A stretch of 22,882 nt of DNA from Gammaproteobacteria bacterium (GCA_024280785.1 JAJRPK010000091.1:1-22882), one strand, 5' to 3'; shown: positions 13,692 through 22,810, counted from the first letter of the stretch. Numbers and translations: made by a program. The notes: generated from the sequence alone by a model not told the origin.

Positions 13692-15329
13692 CTAAAGTGC
13701 CAATCGTCGTACGTCTGACAACATTGAGGAAAGAAAGGTAAAAAATCGGCCCGCATCGCCACCATTAACGACTCGATGATCGTAGGACAATGATAACGGC
13801 AACATTTTACGAGGCTCAAGATTGCCATTGACATAAACCGGTTTAATCGCCAGTTTTGAAACGCCTAAAATAGCCACTTCAGGTGAATTAATTATGGGGG
13901 TAAACCCGGTACCACCGATAGCGCCCAAGCTGGAAATAGTAAAACAACCTCCACTCATCTCAGCCGGCTTTAACTTACGGTTTTTAGCCTTGTTGGCTAA
14001 CTCTACAATTTCTTCGGATAACTCCCAAATACCTTTTTTATCAACATCTCGAATCACCGGCACCATTAAACCCTCGGGCGTATCAACCGCCATACCAATG
14101 TGGACATACTTCTTGTAGATGATTGACTCTCCATCAAAAGCTAACGATGAATTAAAGCCCTTATGCGCTCGCAGTGCGGTCGCCACTGACTTCAAAATAA
14201 AAGGTAATGGTGATATTTTTATACCTCGCTGTTCCATCTCAGGTTTTAAAGAGGCTCTAAACACTTCAAGCTCGGTAATGTCTGCTTCGTCAAATTGAGT
14301 GACATGGGGCACGTTTAACCAACTGCGATGCATATTCGCGGCGGTGATTTTGTGCAACCGGGTCATCGGCTGTACTTCCGTTTCACCAAAAGGAGAAAAA
14401 TCTATTTCCGGAACCTTGGGGATGGCGCCAGCCATCGTGCTCGGTTCGCTAACCGCTTTTTTTACAAAGGAATATAGATCTTCTTTAGCAATTCGTTCGC
14501 GAGGGCCACTGCCCTTGACTCGACTTAAATCAACACCCAATTCTCGGGCTAGCTTACGAACGGCAGGGCCTGCATAGATATCCGTTTTACGACGACGATC
14601 GGCACTAGACGTCGAGGAAGATTCTAATGGATCAGAAACAACTGTCTTAGCCGGCTCAGCCTCCGAGTTAACTTTAGTAGCCGGTTTTGATGGCTGTACT
14701 TCACTCGCCCCACCTTCCAAGTCCAGAACTAAATCGCCCTGGGCTAGCATATCGCCTTCTTTTACATGCAAGACTTTAACAATGCCTGCGCGGGGTGAGG
14801 GCAAATCCATGCTCGCCTTATCAGACTCCATGACCAGCAGCGAATCACCTTCAGCTACTTCATCACCAACGGCCACGGATATCTCGATCACTTCGACCTG
14901 ATCGGCACCCCCCAAATCAGGCATCATTACCGGCTCTGTCGTAGTTTGCACCGAACCCTCTGCACTGATATTCGCATTCGATGAGCTACTTGAATTCTTG
15001 TCAGAGGAAACATCTGTCACAAGCTCAGGCAATGAACTCTCGGCCTCTGTGGAACTGAGTTCAGAGCTGGCAGAATCTTCCGCAGTCCCGTCGGCAAGTT
15101 CCAGTTCTAAAATTACATCGCCCTCAGCGATGCTCGCCCCCTCAGACACGGCGATAGATATAATCGTTCCGCTGAACGGACTCGGTATATCCATCGATGC
15201 TTTGTCAGACTCTACCACCAGCAAAGACTGTTCGACTGTTACGACATCTCCGTTATACACGCAAACCTCAATGACTTCTACATCAGAAGCCCCACCAAGA
15301 TCCGGCACTTTAACTATCTGCTTGCTCAC
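13692..15329 (-). CDS. aceF: Pyruvate dehydrogenase E2, dihydrolipoamide acetyltransferase
   Basis: AceF forms the core of the pyruvate dehydrogenase complex and transfers acetyl groups from lipoyl-lysine to CoA. Its 545 aa hold two lipoyl domains, with lipoylated lysines in ESDKASMD at Lys43 and Lys171. Long Ser/Glu/Ala/Thr-rich flexible linkers separate them (about 82-130 and 205-248). The E1/E3-binding domain follows at about 250-290 (AGPAVRKLARELGVDLSRVKGSGP), then the catalytic acetyltransferase domain at about 315-545. The active-site motif is YDHRVVNGGDAGRF, with His518 and an Asn at the place usually held by Asp, as in Azotobacter-type E2p. Two lipoyl domains is fewer than E. coli's three. 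The start is GTG with AAGGAT 8 nt upstream. It is 70 bp downstream of aceE and almost certainly co-transcribed. No lpd gene follows, so E3 is encoded elsewhere. Confidence 0.96.
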   Translation of the reverse strand: MSKQIVKVPDLGGASDVEVIEVCVYNGDVVTVEQSLLVVESDKASMDIPSPFSGTIISIAVSEGASIAEGDVILELELADGTAEDSASSELSSTEAESSLPELVTDVSSDKNSSSSSNANISAEGSVQTTTEPVMMPDLGGADQVEVIEISVAVGDEVAEGDSLLVMESDKASMDLPSPRAGIVKVLHVKEGDMLAQGDLVLDLEGGASEVQPSKPATKVNSEAEPAKTVVSDPLESSSTSSADRRRKTDIYAGPAVRKLARELGVDLSRVKGSGPRERIAKEDLYSFVKKAVSEPSTMAGAIPKVPEIDFSPFGETEVQPMTRLHKITAANMHRSWLNVPHVTQFDEADITELEVFRASLKPEMEQRGIKISPLPFILKSVATALRAHKGFNSSLAFDGESIIYKKYVHIGMAVDTPEGLMVPVIRDVDKKGIWELSEEIVELANKAKNRKLKPAEMSGGCFTISSLGAIGGTGFTPIINSPEVAILGVSKLAIKPVYVNGNLEPRKMLPLSLSYDHRVVNGGDAGRFFTFLSSMLSDVRRLAL

Positions 15330-15399
15330 TCTAATTAATCCTTATCATCCAAAAAGAAAACCCGAAACCTAACAATGCTCAGCTTATACAGCAGCCAAA

Positions 15400-18054
15400 C
15401 TAAACCGTCGTGGGATCTATTTTATCGGGAGATATTCCATATTTTTCTAGCGCTTGAGAAACCACAGAAGCTTTAATATCCCCCTGCTTGGCCAATGCAC
15501 TTAGTGACGCTATAACCACAAAATATCTATTCACTTCAAAGAAATGTCTTAGCTTTGCGCGCGTATCACTTCGACCAAAACCATCAGTTCCCAATACCTT
15601 ATAGGTTCCAGGGATATAGGGACGCAATTGCTCTGAGTAGACTTTCATGTAATCGGTAGCCGCAATAAATGGTCCGCTCGCATGCTGTAATTGCTCCGTG
15701 ATGTACGGCACTTTAGGAGTATCTTCCGGGTGCAGCATATTCCAACGCTCGCAGCTTAATCCGTCGCGCGTCAGCTGATTAGCACTCGTTATACTCCACA
15801 CATCGGCAGCAATACCCCAATCATTTTTCAGTAAATCTACAGCCTCTTCGACTTCGCGCAAAATTGTGCCCGACCCCATGAGCTGCACACGTTTTTTTGC
15901 TTTAGATTTACTTTTTGTCAGCAAATAAATACCTTTTATAATGCCTTCTTCTATACCGGCAGGCATTTCCGGGTGCGAGTAATTTTCATTCATCGTGGTA
16001 ATGTAATAGAACTTATTTTCTTTAAGTTCGTACATTCTTTTAAGGCCATCCTGAATGATTACGGCTAGCTCGTGCGCATAGGTCGGATCGTACGACACAC
16101 AATTCGGTATCGTCGATGCCAATAAATGACTGTGCCCGTCCTGATGCTGTAAGCCTTCGCCATTTAACGTCGTTCTACCAGCGGTTGCCCCGATAAGAAA
16201 ACCTCGCACTTGGCTATCTCCTGCAGCCCAAGCCAAATCACCCACACGCTGAAATCCAAACATAGAATAGAAAATATAAAAGGGAACCAGTGGCACGTTA
16301 TGAGTGCTGTAAGAAGACGCTGCTGCTAACCAGGCCGACATAGCACCACTTTCATTGATACCCTCTTCAAGAATTTGGCCTTTCTCATCCTCTTTGTAAT
16401 ACATGATGCCGCCAGCATCGTGCGGAGTGTAAAGTTGACCCTGCGAAGAATAAATACCTAACTGACGAAACATGCCTTCCATACCAAAGGTTCTCGCCTC
16501 ATCGGGGACAATAGGCACAATACGTTTGCCAAGTTCTTTATCTTTAACCAATGTGGAAAGTATTCTTACAAAAGCCATTGTGCTAGAGATTTCACGCTTT
16601 CCTGAGCCCTTTAATTGTGCAGAAAATGCTTCAAGTGGAGGGACTCGCAGTGCATCAAAATCAACCCGTCTACGTGGAATAACCCCACCAAGTGCCGCGC
16701 GGCGTTCGCGCATGTAAACGAGCTCTGGGCTATCAGGGGCGGGCCTGTAATACGGAACGGTTTCTAGTTCTTTATCGGAAAGCGGGATGTTAAAGCGATT
16801 GCGAAACTGCTTAAGGCTTTCGGTATCCAATTTTTTCAGCGAGTGCGTTTCGTTGTGGGCCTCACCCGCTTCGCCGGTACCGTAACCTTTAACGGTTTGC
16901 GCTAAAATAACCGTGGGTTGCCCCGTATGCTCAGTTGCTGAAGCATACGACGCATAAACTTTATACGGATCGTGCCCACCGCGATTAAGCTTCATTATGT
17001 CATCATCAGACAAATCTTTAACCAATTCTAACAGTTCAGGGTATTTGCCAAAAAAATGTGCTCGCGTATAGGCTCCGCCATTGAATTTATAATTTTGTAA
17101 TTCCCCGTCACAAACTTCATCCATTCGCTGTTGTAACAAGCCTGTTTTATCTCTTTCTAACAACGGATCCCAAAGACGCCCCCAAAGCACTTTTATTACG
17201 TTCCAGCCTGCACCGCGAAACACTCCTTCGAGCTCCTGAACTATTTTCCCATTTCCCCTAACAGGTCCATCCAGCCGCTGTAGATTGCAGTTAATCACGA
17301 AAACCAGATTATCTAGTTTCTCTCTTCCTGCCATAGAAATGGAGCCTAGTGATTCTGGCTCATCGCACTCACCATCTCCAAGAAAGCACCAAACTTTTCG
17401 ATCACCACGCTTAGCCATCTCGCGCTTATCGAGATACTTCATAATATGCGCTTGATAAATAGCTTGAATGGGCCCTAAGCCCATAGAAACAGTGGGAAAC
17501 TGCCAATAGTCTGGCATCAACCAAGGATGGGGATAAGACGAAAGACCATTGCCGTCAACTTCACGCCGGAAATTATCTAGTTGCTCTTCGGTAAACCGAC
17601 CTTCGAGGTATGAGCGCGCGTACATTCCCGGGGCAAGGTGACCCTGATAATAAATTAAGTCGCCTTCTTGCTCATCGGTGGGGCCGCGAAAAAAGTGGTT
17701 AAAACCAATGTCATAGAGAGTTGCCGCCGATGAAAAGCTGGAAATATGCCCTCCCAGCCCCTCGTCATTGTCATTTGCCCGCATAACCATAGCCAGCGCG
17801 TTCCAACGAATCAGTGAGCGAATTCTCCGCTCAACAAACAAATCTCCAGGCATTGTTTTTTCGTTAGATGGGGAAATGGTATTACGATAGGGGGTAGTAA
17901 TTGACGGAGGCATCGTAATTTCAGAATCGACAGCACGATCAATTAGACATTGCAGTAAGAAGGCCGCACGCCCCCGACCGCTATGGTGAATTACAGCATC
18001 AAGCGACTCTTGCCACTCGAGCGTTTCCTGGGGGTCTTTATCCTGATCGTGCAT
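15400..18054 (-). CDS. aceE: Pyruvate dehydrogenase E1 component, homodimeric
   Basis: AceE is the thiamine-diphosphate-dependent decarboxylase that starts the pyruvate dehydrogenase reaction and acetylates the lipoyl groups of AceF. At 884 aa it has the length of gammaproteobacterial homodimeric E1. Landmarks are TTPYRNTI and MPGDLFVERRIRSLIRWNALAMVMRAN near the N-terminus, the thiamine-diphosphate motif FLGDGECDEPES (about 224-235) running to INCNLQRLDGPVRGN (about 254-268), then TVKGYGTGEAGEAHNETH and GEGLQHQDGHSH in the second half. The start is uncertain over 12 bases. GTG (18066), ATG (18063) and ATG (18054) are all in frame. I prefer 18054, because AAAGGTG lies about 9 nt upstream and MHDQDKDPQETLEW then aligns with the pseudomonad N-terminus. 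It is first in an operon with aceF, behind a 506-bp leader region with dyads. Confidence 0.96.
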   Translation of the reverse strand: MHDQDKDPQETLEWQESLDAVIHHSGRGRAAFLLQCLIDRAVDSEITMPPSITTPYRNTISPSNEKTMPGDLFVERRIRSLIRWNALAMVMRANDNDEGLGGHISSFSSAATLYDIGFNHFFRGPTDEQEGDLIYYQGHLAPGMYARSYLEGRFTEEQLDNFRREVDGNGLSSYPHPWLMPDYWQFPTVSMGLGPIQAIYQAHIMKYLDKREMAKRGDRKVWCFLGDGECDEPESLGSISMAGREKLDNLVFVINCNLQRLDGPVRGNGKIVQELEGVFRGAGWNVIKVLWGRLWDPLLERDKTGLLQQRMDEVCDGELQNYKFNGGAYTRAHFFGKYPELLELVKDLSDDDIMKLNRGGHDPYKVYASYASATEHTGQPTVILAQTVKGYGTGEAGEAHNETHSLKKLDTESLKQFRNRFNIPLSDKELETVPYYRPAPDSPELVYMRERRAALGGVIPRRRVDFDALRVPPLEAFSAQLKGSGKREISSTMAFVRILSTLVKDKELGKRIVPIVPDEARTFGMEGMFRQLGIYSSQGQLYTPHDAGGIMYYKEDEKGQILEEGINESGAMSAWLAAASSYSTHNVPLVPFYIFYSMFGFQRVGDLAWAAGDSQVRGFLIGATAGRTTLNGEGLQHQDGHSHLLASTIPNCVSYDPTYAHELAVIIQDGLKRMYELKENKFYYITTMNENYSHPEMPAGIEEGIIKGIYLLTKSKSKAKKRVQLMGSGTILREVEEAVDLLKNDWGIAADVWSITSANQLTRDGLSCERWNMLHPEDTPKVPYITEQLQHASGPFIAATDYMKVYSEQLRPYIPGTYKVLGTDGFGRSDTRAKLRHFFEVNRYFVVIASLSALAKQGDIKASVVSQALEKYGISPDKIDPTTV

Positions 18055-18211
18055 AACGTGCATCACCTTTGCAAAATGTCATTCACACCACAGAATTAAC
18101 CGACCCTGCTAACTGGCTTCACCAGCTTGTCGCTCACCGTGATGTGTTACTTAAAAAGAATGGTTATCGTATTTGAAAATCATCGAGGCATTGGATTAAC
18201 CCATTTCATTA

Positions 18212-18256
18212 GCACTTAACCAGTGAATCATGCATTCATTCACAGATGATAAGTGC
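18212..18256. promoter_or_regulatory. Nested inverted repeats upstream of aceE
   Basis: The outer arms GCACTTA (18212-18218) and TAAGTGC (18250-18256) are perfect complements. Inside them, GTGAAT (18223-18228) and ATTCAC (18238-18243) form a second perfect dyad. The element lies about 160-200 bp upstream of the aceE start. It could fold as an mRNA leader hairpin or hold two operators of one dimeric regulator. Confidence 0.5.
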
Positions 18257-18427
18257 CGCTTCACCTTAGCCAAGGCCATGCTATAGACAATGTCTTGTCG
18301 CTAAATAGTGTTAGGCCAAATCGCAGGGACAATCACAGCTTGAGCAATACAAGATCGTTGCAAAAAACATCGAAGTAGCCGTAAAGCCCCCTTTTAGCGC
18401 CAAATAGCGCAGTAAAAAGAGTCTAGT

Positions 18428-18443
18428 CTAATAAACTTATTAG
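18428..18443. promoter_or_regulatory. 16-bp palindrome in aceE upstream region
   Basis: CTAATAA-AC-TTATTAG has perfect 7-bp arms and a 2-bp centre. It lies about 370 bp upstream of aceE and 130 bp after the M16 protease stop. No T-run follows on the minus strand, so an operator is more likely than a terminator. Confidence 0.45.
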
Positions 18444-18572
18444 CACCAGCTCAATTAATACACTCGTCTTAAAGTGCATGAAAAGACTTTACTTTTATAG
18501 TTTTTAGGTCGGCATCTCTACATGTTGACCAAGTTTTGAGCTTCTTTTCAGGCTGATTAATACTGCGGTATT

Positions 18573-21545
18573 CTACGGATAGGCTATTATTCGCATCGAC
18601 GATGAACCCGGCCAAATGTTTGCCTTTGCGGGTTTCCCAAGCTCATCATCAGTTGCACTGGCCTGAATAAGCGAAGCTTGATCATCACCCAGCAGCTGGC
18701 GAACATATTCCATCCACAACCCATAATCGATTGCCTCGACTTCTTTAGCGAGTAATTCACGGCGATTAAACTGTTCGTTACCTAAAGCCAGACTAAGCCA
18801 ATATCGACTACTTCGTTTTCCGAGCGTGACATCTTGCTCGCGCAATTGGCTGGCTAATGCCGCTCGATGTTGTTCGAAATCAGTTTCTCCGCCCTCAAAT
18901 GATAAAAAGTTTTGTAAAAACACTTGCATCGCCTCGATGATTTCGGCTTCAGTAGCCGCAGGAGATTGCACCTGTAGGGCCAGCCCCGGCCATTTATGCA
19001 AATTAAACGAGAATGCCGACACGATATAACCAAGTTGCTGCTCTGTCCTCAGCTCGTTAAAAAATTGCGGATGCATTATGCTGGCCAATAACGATGTTTT
19101 CGCTATCGTCTCCAAACGATCATCCTGAGCCTGAAAATACCAAATGACCGCTGCATCTTCGTGGCTCAGCCGATGTGATTGAAACCATCGCTTACCGGCT
19201 GTTAGATTAATTATATCGACATAGGTTCGGCCTTCTCTATCGCACTGACAATTCGGCAGCTGGCGAATGGATTGAGACAATTGATTGGCGGCCGCTAAAC
19301 TTACATTACCATGAACTAAACCCTCAATAAAAACCTGAGACCAGAGCTGATCAACAAAATATTGTAAGTCCTGCTGAGAAATAGAATCTAACTCATTGAT
19401 GATCTCAGACTCGTCACGAACCTGAGCGAATAACTCAATCGACATTTTCGATAATAGCCGCTGATAAGGGGGAGCCTGTATAGCTAAACTCAACGAACGC
19501 CGCAATTCAGTTTTTATATCCTCAAATCGTTGCATACTAACGGTTGGCGAAATCAACGCCGGCACAACCTGCTGTATTAAAGGTTCAAGACTGTCACTAT
19601 AGCCACTGAGCTTTAAGCTAAAGCCACGCAGGTGCGGATAAAAAGAAAAGTTGGTCCCTGCCAGATAAGCGGGGTATAGCAACTCGTTAAGCTGTTCGTT
19701 GACCGCACGCACGTAAATTTTTGCCAGTGCTTGATGACGAGCAGACTGCCCTGCATATCGGGTTAAAAAGGTAAAATAAGCATCGGTTTTAGGCACTTCA
19801 AAATCATCGTCAGTTTTAACCCACAAGCGAAACCCAGGCTGATCCGTAACCATTGAAGGCACATCCAGGTTGATATTTTCTTGACCTGCTGCATCGGTAT
19901 TAGCGGTTTTTTCGGAATCCCTTACTGCACTAAGCAGATTAAAATCGTAGGGTATAAATTCGTTAGGGGTTGGCAACTTTATATTATCGGCCGCAAGGTT
20001 CATTGCGGCGGTGGCCGTATCGCCAGCAAATTGCCAAGCTGCCACCCGTTCTTGCGCAACAGCTTGAACCCCGTAAGGCGCGCTAAACCAACGGGTAACT
20101 TTATTGGCAGGATAAGCACCAGGCAATTCGGGGGAGACCAAGGTGATCAAAGTGTTTTCTGGCACCAAACGAGCTAGCCGATCAGCAATCAAGTCGGGGC
20201 GATATTCCGAAAAATCGTAATCGCCATAAATCACTGCCGTGGGTGGATAAAACTGCAAATTTGACGATGCGCTCATCACGCTAGAAACAATAGATGGCTT
20301 GGTATAAAAACGAAAGTCTATTTCAGATAATTGTTGTTGCTCTAGATACAAAGTCTTTATCATGTTTGAATCTTGTTGCTGCTCACGAAGTAAATTGATC
20401 GTTACAAACAACAAATCGGCCACAGTGTTAAATTGTTCAACACCTTCGGGTGTTAAGGTGATATTGACTTGAAACGTCGACCCTCCAAAATAATGCAAAC
20501 CTACACCCGCACTCAGGGAGTTTGCCAAACCTTTGGCTTTCAACTCAGACAACAAGCTGCCTTTGCCCTCATGCCCAATAATGTTGCCAATATAATTTAA
20601 TGCCTTACTGCGATAATTTGCGGCCAAATCAGGCATCTCAAAACTAAATCTTAGCTGTCTAACGGGCTTCTCGGACTGGACACTCAAAACAATCGGTAGC
20701 TGATAAGAATGCGAAACATCTAACGATTTACCTGTTAAAAACAAAGGCACAGAAATCTTCTCAATCGTATTACGGTTATCCGGTATAAAAGAAAACTTGG
20801 TAGTAACCATTGCCTCTAGCTGATCTAGAGAATAATTACCCGTTACCGCCAGTGTCATTCGGCTTGCCGAATAATACTGCCGATAAAATTCCAGTAAGTC
20901 TTGACGAATACCGTCCCCGGCCAGTGTCTGTAAGCTACCTACGGTAAATTTGTGATAAGGGTGCTGCGGATTAACAATCTGTTTGGTGGCATCGATAATT
21001 CTTCGATTTTCATCTTTAATTCTGGCTCGGTATTCTGATTCGACCGCATTCATCTCTCTTTCAATGTAGTCTTCATCGAGCCGAGGAGCGACAAAAAAGT
21101 CGGCGAAGCGATCAAGCGCAGCCTCTAGCTTGCTACTTTCAATGTCAAAAAAGTAGTTAGTGTGTTCAAAGCTAGTATAAGCATTATGACTACCACCATT
21201 TTGACTGACAAACTTCTGGTACTCATCGGGATTAGGGTACTTTTCTGTACCCAAAAACAGCATGTGCTCTAGAAAATGTGCCAACCCCTGCCTCTGTTCA
21301 GGATCGTGTCTGGAACCCACATGGACATCCAGTGACGCAGCTGACTTTTCGGCGGCAACATCAGCTATTAGCAGTACTTTGAGATTGTTTTTAAGCGTTA
21401 GATAACGGTATTCACGGTCATCGTTGGGGCTTTTTATAACTTCCTTGTCATTGGCCGGCAGCAACAAACATCCACTTAGCACTAACCCGACGACTAACAT
21501 TGAAACTAATTTAGCGTACCGACCCGTTATAAAAAAACCCTTCAA
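18573..21545 (-). CDS. M16 zinc metalloprotease, pitrilysin/insulinase type, with lipobox
   Basis: This 990-aa protease is of the pitrilysin/insulysin clan, expected to degrade peptides in the periplasm. The inverted zinc motif is intact: HFLEH (His90, Glu93, His94) with the third ligand Glu171 in NAVESEY, 76 residues on, as in E. coli pitrilysin. Four M16 domains are consistent with the length, and the second half carries ELRTEQQLGYIVSAF, the R/Y substrate-binding segment of the M16A group. The N-terminus is a signal peptide ending in LVLSGC (Cys26), a lipobox. Leu follows the Cys, so outer-membrane sorting is expected, unlike the soluble periplasmic E. coli enzyme. The start codon is TTG with GGAG 7 nt upstream. 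It begins 55 bp after the AI-2E-family gene on the same strand, so a shared transcript is likely. Confidence 0.9.
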   Translation of the reverse strand: MKGFFITGRYAKLVSMLVVGLVLSGCLLLPANDKEVIKSPNDDREYRYLTLKNNLKVLLIADVAAEKSAASLDVHVGSRHDPEQRQGLAHFLEHMLFLGTEKYPNPDEYQKFVSQNGGSHNAYTSFEHTNYFFDIESSKLEAALDRFADFFVAPRLDEDYIEREMNAVESEYRARIKDENRRIIDATKQIVNPQHPYHKFTVGSLQTLAGDGIRQDLLEFYRQYYSASRMTLAVTGNYSLDQLEAMVTTKFSFIPDNRNTIEKISVPLFLTGKSLDVSHSYQLPIVLSVQSEKPVRQLRFSFEMPDLAANYRSKALNYIGNIIGHEGKGSLLSELKAKGLANSLSAGVGLHYFGGSTFQVNITLTPEGVEQFNTVADLLFVTINLLREQQQDSNMIKTLYLEQQQLSEIDFRFYTKPSIVSSVMSASSNLQFYPPTAVIYGDYDFSEYRPDLIADRLARLVPENTLITLVSPELPGAYPANKVTRWFSAPYGVQAVAQERVAAWQFAGDTATAAMNLAADNIKLPTPNEFIPYDFNLLSAVRDSEKTANTDAAGQENINLDVPSMVTDQPGFRLWVKTDDDFEVPKTDAYFTFLTRYAGQSARHQALAKIYVRAVNEQLNELLYPAYLAGTNFSFYPHLRGFSLKLSGYSDSLEPLIQQVVPALISPTVSMQRFEDIKTELRRSLSLAIQAPPYQRLLSKMSIELFAQVRDESEIINELDSISQQDLQYFVDQLWSQVFIEGLVHGNVSLAAANQLSQSIRQLPNCQCDREGRTYVDIINLTAGKRWFQSHRLSHEDAAVIWYFQAQDDRLETIAKTSLLASIMHPQFFNELRTEQQLGYIVSAFSFNLHKWPGLALQVQSPAATEAEIIEAMQVFLQNFLSFEGGETDFEQHRAALASQLREQDVTLGKRSSRYWLSLALGNEQFNRRELLAKEVEAIDYGLWMEYVRQLLGDDQASLIQASATDDELGKPAKANIWPGSSSMRIIAYP

Positions 21546-21600
21546 ACCACGACTCCAATTGAATAAAAATAATTTGTTTGTTTCGACTTACACGACACGC

Positions 21601-22686
21601 TTAACCTTTGACCTCAAGGTTAAGAACCGGCGGCTCAGATATCACATTCGGCCAAGCATAAAGCACGGCTTTAATCAAAGTGGCAAACGGAATAGCAAAA
21701 AATACGCCCCATAGCCCCCACACACCACCAAAAAAAAGAATCGCGACAATAATTGCGACAGGGTGAAGATTCACCGTTTCTGAAAACAACCATGGAACCA
21801 AAACATTGCCATCTAAGCCCTGAATAATAAAATAGACAACAAATAAGCCAATAAAGTCACCGCCCCAACCCCATTGCACTATCCCCACCAATAGAACAGG
21901 AATCGTTACTAAAAAAGCACCTACATAAGGCACGATAACCGACAGACCGACCAAAATCGCCAATAACGCCGCATAATTTAAATCTAGCCAAACAAAAGCA
22001 ACGAAGGAGGTGCCTCCAACAATAAACATTTCTATGACCTTGCCACGAACATAATTGGCCATTTGATCGTTCATTTCTAGCCATATTCGTTGTAACAGTG
22101 GTCTTTCGCTAGGCAGTGCCCGCCCGAACCAGGAAAACAAAATATCCTTATCCTTCAAAAAGAAAAACACTAAAATAGGCGCCAAAATTAAATAGATTAA
22201 AAAACTTAGTAAATTGGGAATTTTCGAAAACGAAAAAGACAATACCGTTTGGCCAAAATTACCCATTTCTCGACTTAGTATTTCAGTCCAGTTTTGAATT
22301 TGTGCTTCGGTGACCAACGCCGGATAGGATTGAGGAAGCAATATCAGCTGTTTCTGTACCACCGCGATAAATTTGGGTAATTCAGCAACAAGGTTAGAAA
22401 GCTGGTCTAAAGCCAAAGGCAATAACACAACAAAGGCAACGCCTAGCAGCAACACGAGCATCGCCGTGCTTAATGTCACTGCCGCCAAATGAGGTAAATG
22501 CCACCGGGTCAGTTGTGCAACCACTCCCTGCAGCAGAAAAGCTAATACCAACGCTGCAATCACGGGCGCAAAAATTTGTCCAAACAATAAAATGATGATA
22601 ACGCCGACAATTAATATCAGTAATAACACGACCGCTTCTTCATCGTGAAAATTACGGTCGTACCATTTTTTTAAGACGTTAAACAT
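21601..22686 (-). CDS. AI-2E/PerM-family membrane transporter
   Basis: This 361-aa inner-membrane protein belongs to the AI-2E transporter (PerM/TqsA) family. Members have been linked to autoinducer export or to Na+(Li+)/H+ antiport, and no substrate can be assigned here. Family features are the paired N-terminal helices (about 18-55, with ILLFGQIFAPVIAALVLAFLL), a third helix near 65-90, and an extracytoplasmic helical region (95-150). Then comes IYLILAPILVFFFLKDKDIL, the family signature ending in the Lys-Asp pair, followed by RGKVIEMFIVGGTSFVAF, VPYVGAFLVTIPVLLVGIVQWGWG, and the C-terminal HPVAIIVAILFFGGVWGLWGVFFAIPFATLIKAV motif. The ATG start has only a weak Shine-Dalgarno, and an array of four 14-bp repeats begins 11 bp upstream. 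It precedes the M16 protease gene by 55 bp. Confidence 0.9.
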   Translation of the reverse strand: MFNVLKKWYDRNFHDEEAVVLLLILIVGVIIILLFGQIFAPVIAALVLAFLLQGVVAQLTRWHLPHLAAVTLSTAMLVLLLGVAFVVLLPLALDQLSNLVAELPKFIAVVQKQLILLPQSYPALVTEAQIQNWTEILSREMGNFGQTVLSFSFSKIPNLLSFLIYLILAPILVFFFLKDKDILFSWFGRALPSERPLLQRIWLEMNDQMANYVRGKVIEMFIVGGTSFVAFVWLDLNYAALLAILVGLSVIVPYVGAFLVTIPVLLVGIVQWGWGGDFIGLFVVYFIIQGLDGNVLVPWLFSETVNLHPVAIIVAILFFGGVWGLWGVFFAIPFATLIKAVLYAWPNVISEPPVLNLEVKG

Positions 22687-22697
22687 AATTTTGAATT

Positions 22698-22753
22698 CTC
22701 TGTAGTTCTTTTCTAATGACTCTTTTCTAGTAGCTCTCTTCTAGTAGTTCTCT
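22698..22753 (-). repeat. Four 14-bp tandem repeats in leader of AI-2E-family gene
   Basis: Reading on the minus strand, the units are AGAGAACTACTAGA (22753-22740), AGAGAGCTACTAGA (22739-22726), AAAGAGTCATTAGA (22725-22712) and AAAGAACTACAGAG (22711-22698), in strict 14-bp register. The last unit ends 11 bp before the ATG. The purine-rich starts resemble weak ribosome binding sites. Confidence 0.8.
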
Positions 22754-22810
22754 TGGCCAGCATAACCCAAACCATCAAGTCAGCCATAGCCGATAAATGC
22801 TTGCACGCTA

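Larger units (their letters stand above)
18067..18572. promoter_or_regulatory. 506-bp upstream region of aceE
   Basis: This gap separates the M16 protease stop from aceE, both minus strand, so it should hold the protease terminator and the aceE promoter. It contains a small 5-bp hairpin AATAC-TGCG-GTATT at the protease stop (18559-18572, no T-run), a 16-bp palindrome (18428-18443), and a nested dyad (18212-18256). TGGATTAACCCA near 18191 is a palindrome with one mismatch but does not match the PdhR operator as I know it. Several weak -10-like hexamers occur, and I could not choose a promoter. No gene is visible. Confidence 0.5.

Noticed and set aside
13589..13834. 81-codon frame across the aceF end with a 5-residue Arg/His/Thr repeat
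   Set aside because: It overlaps the aceF C-terminus in another frame and has no ribosome binding site. The repeat is explained by the 15-bp DNA array.
18191..18202. TGGATTAACCCA as a PdhR operator for aceE
   Set aside because: It has one mismatch in symmetry and does not match the known AATTGGT-N3-ACCAATT box closely enough.
22698..22753. 14-bp repeats as a CRISPR array
   Set aside because: Units are only 14 bp, contiguous and without spacers, and no cas genes are present.
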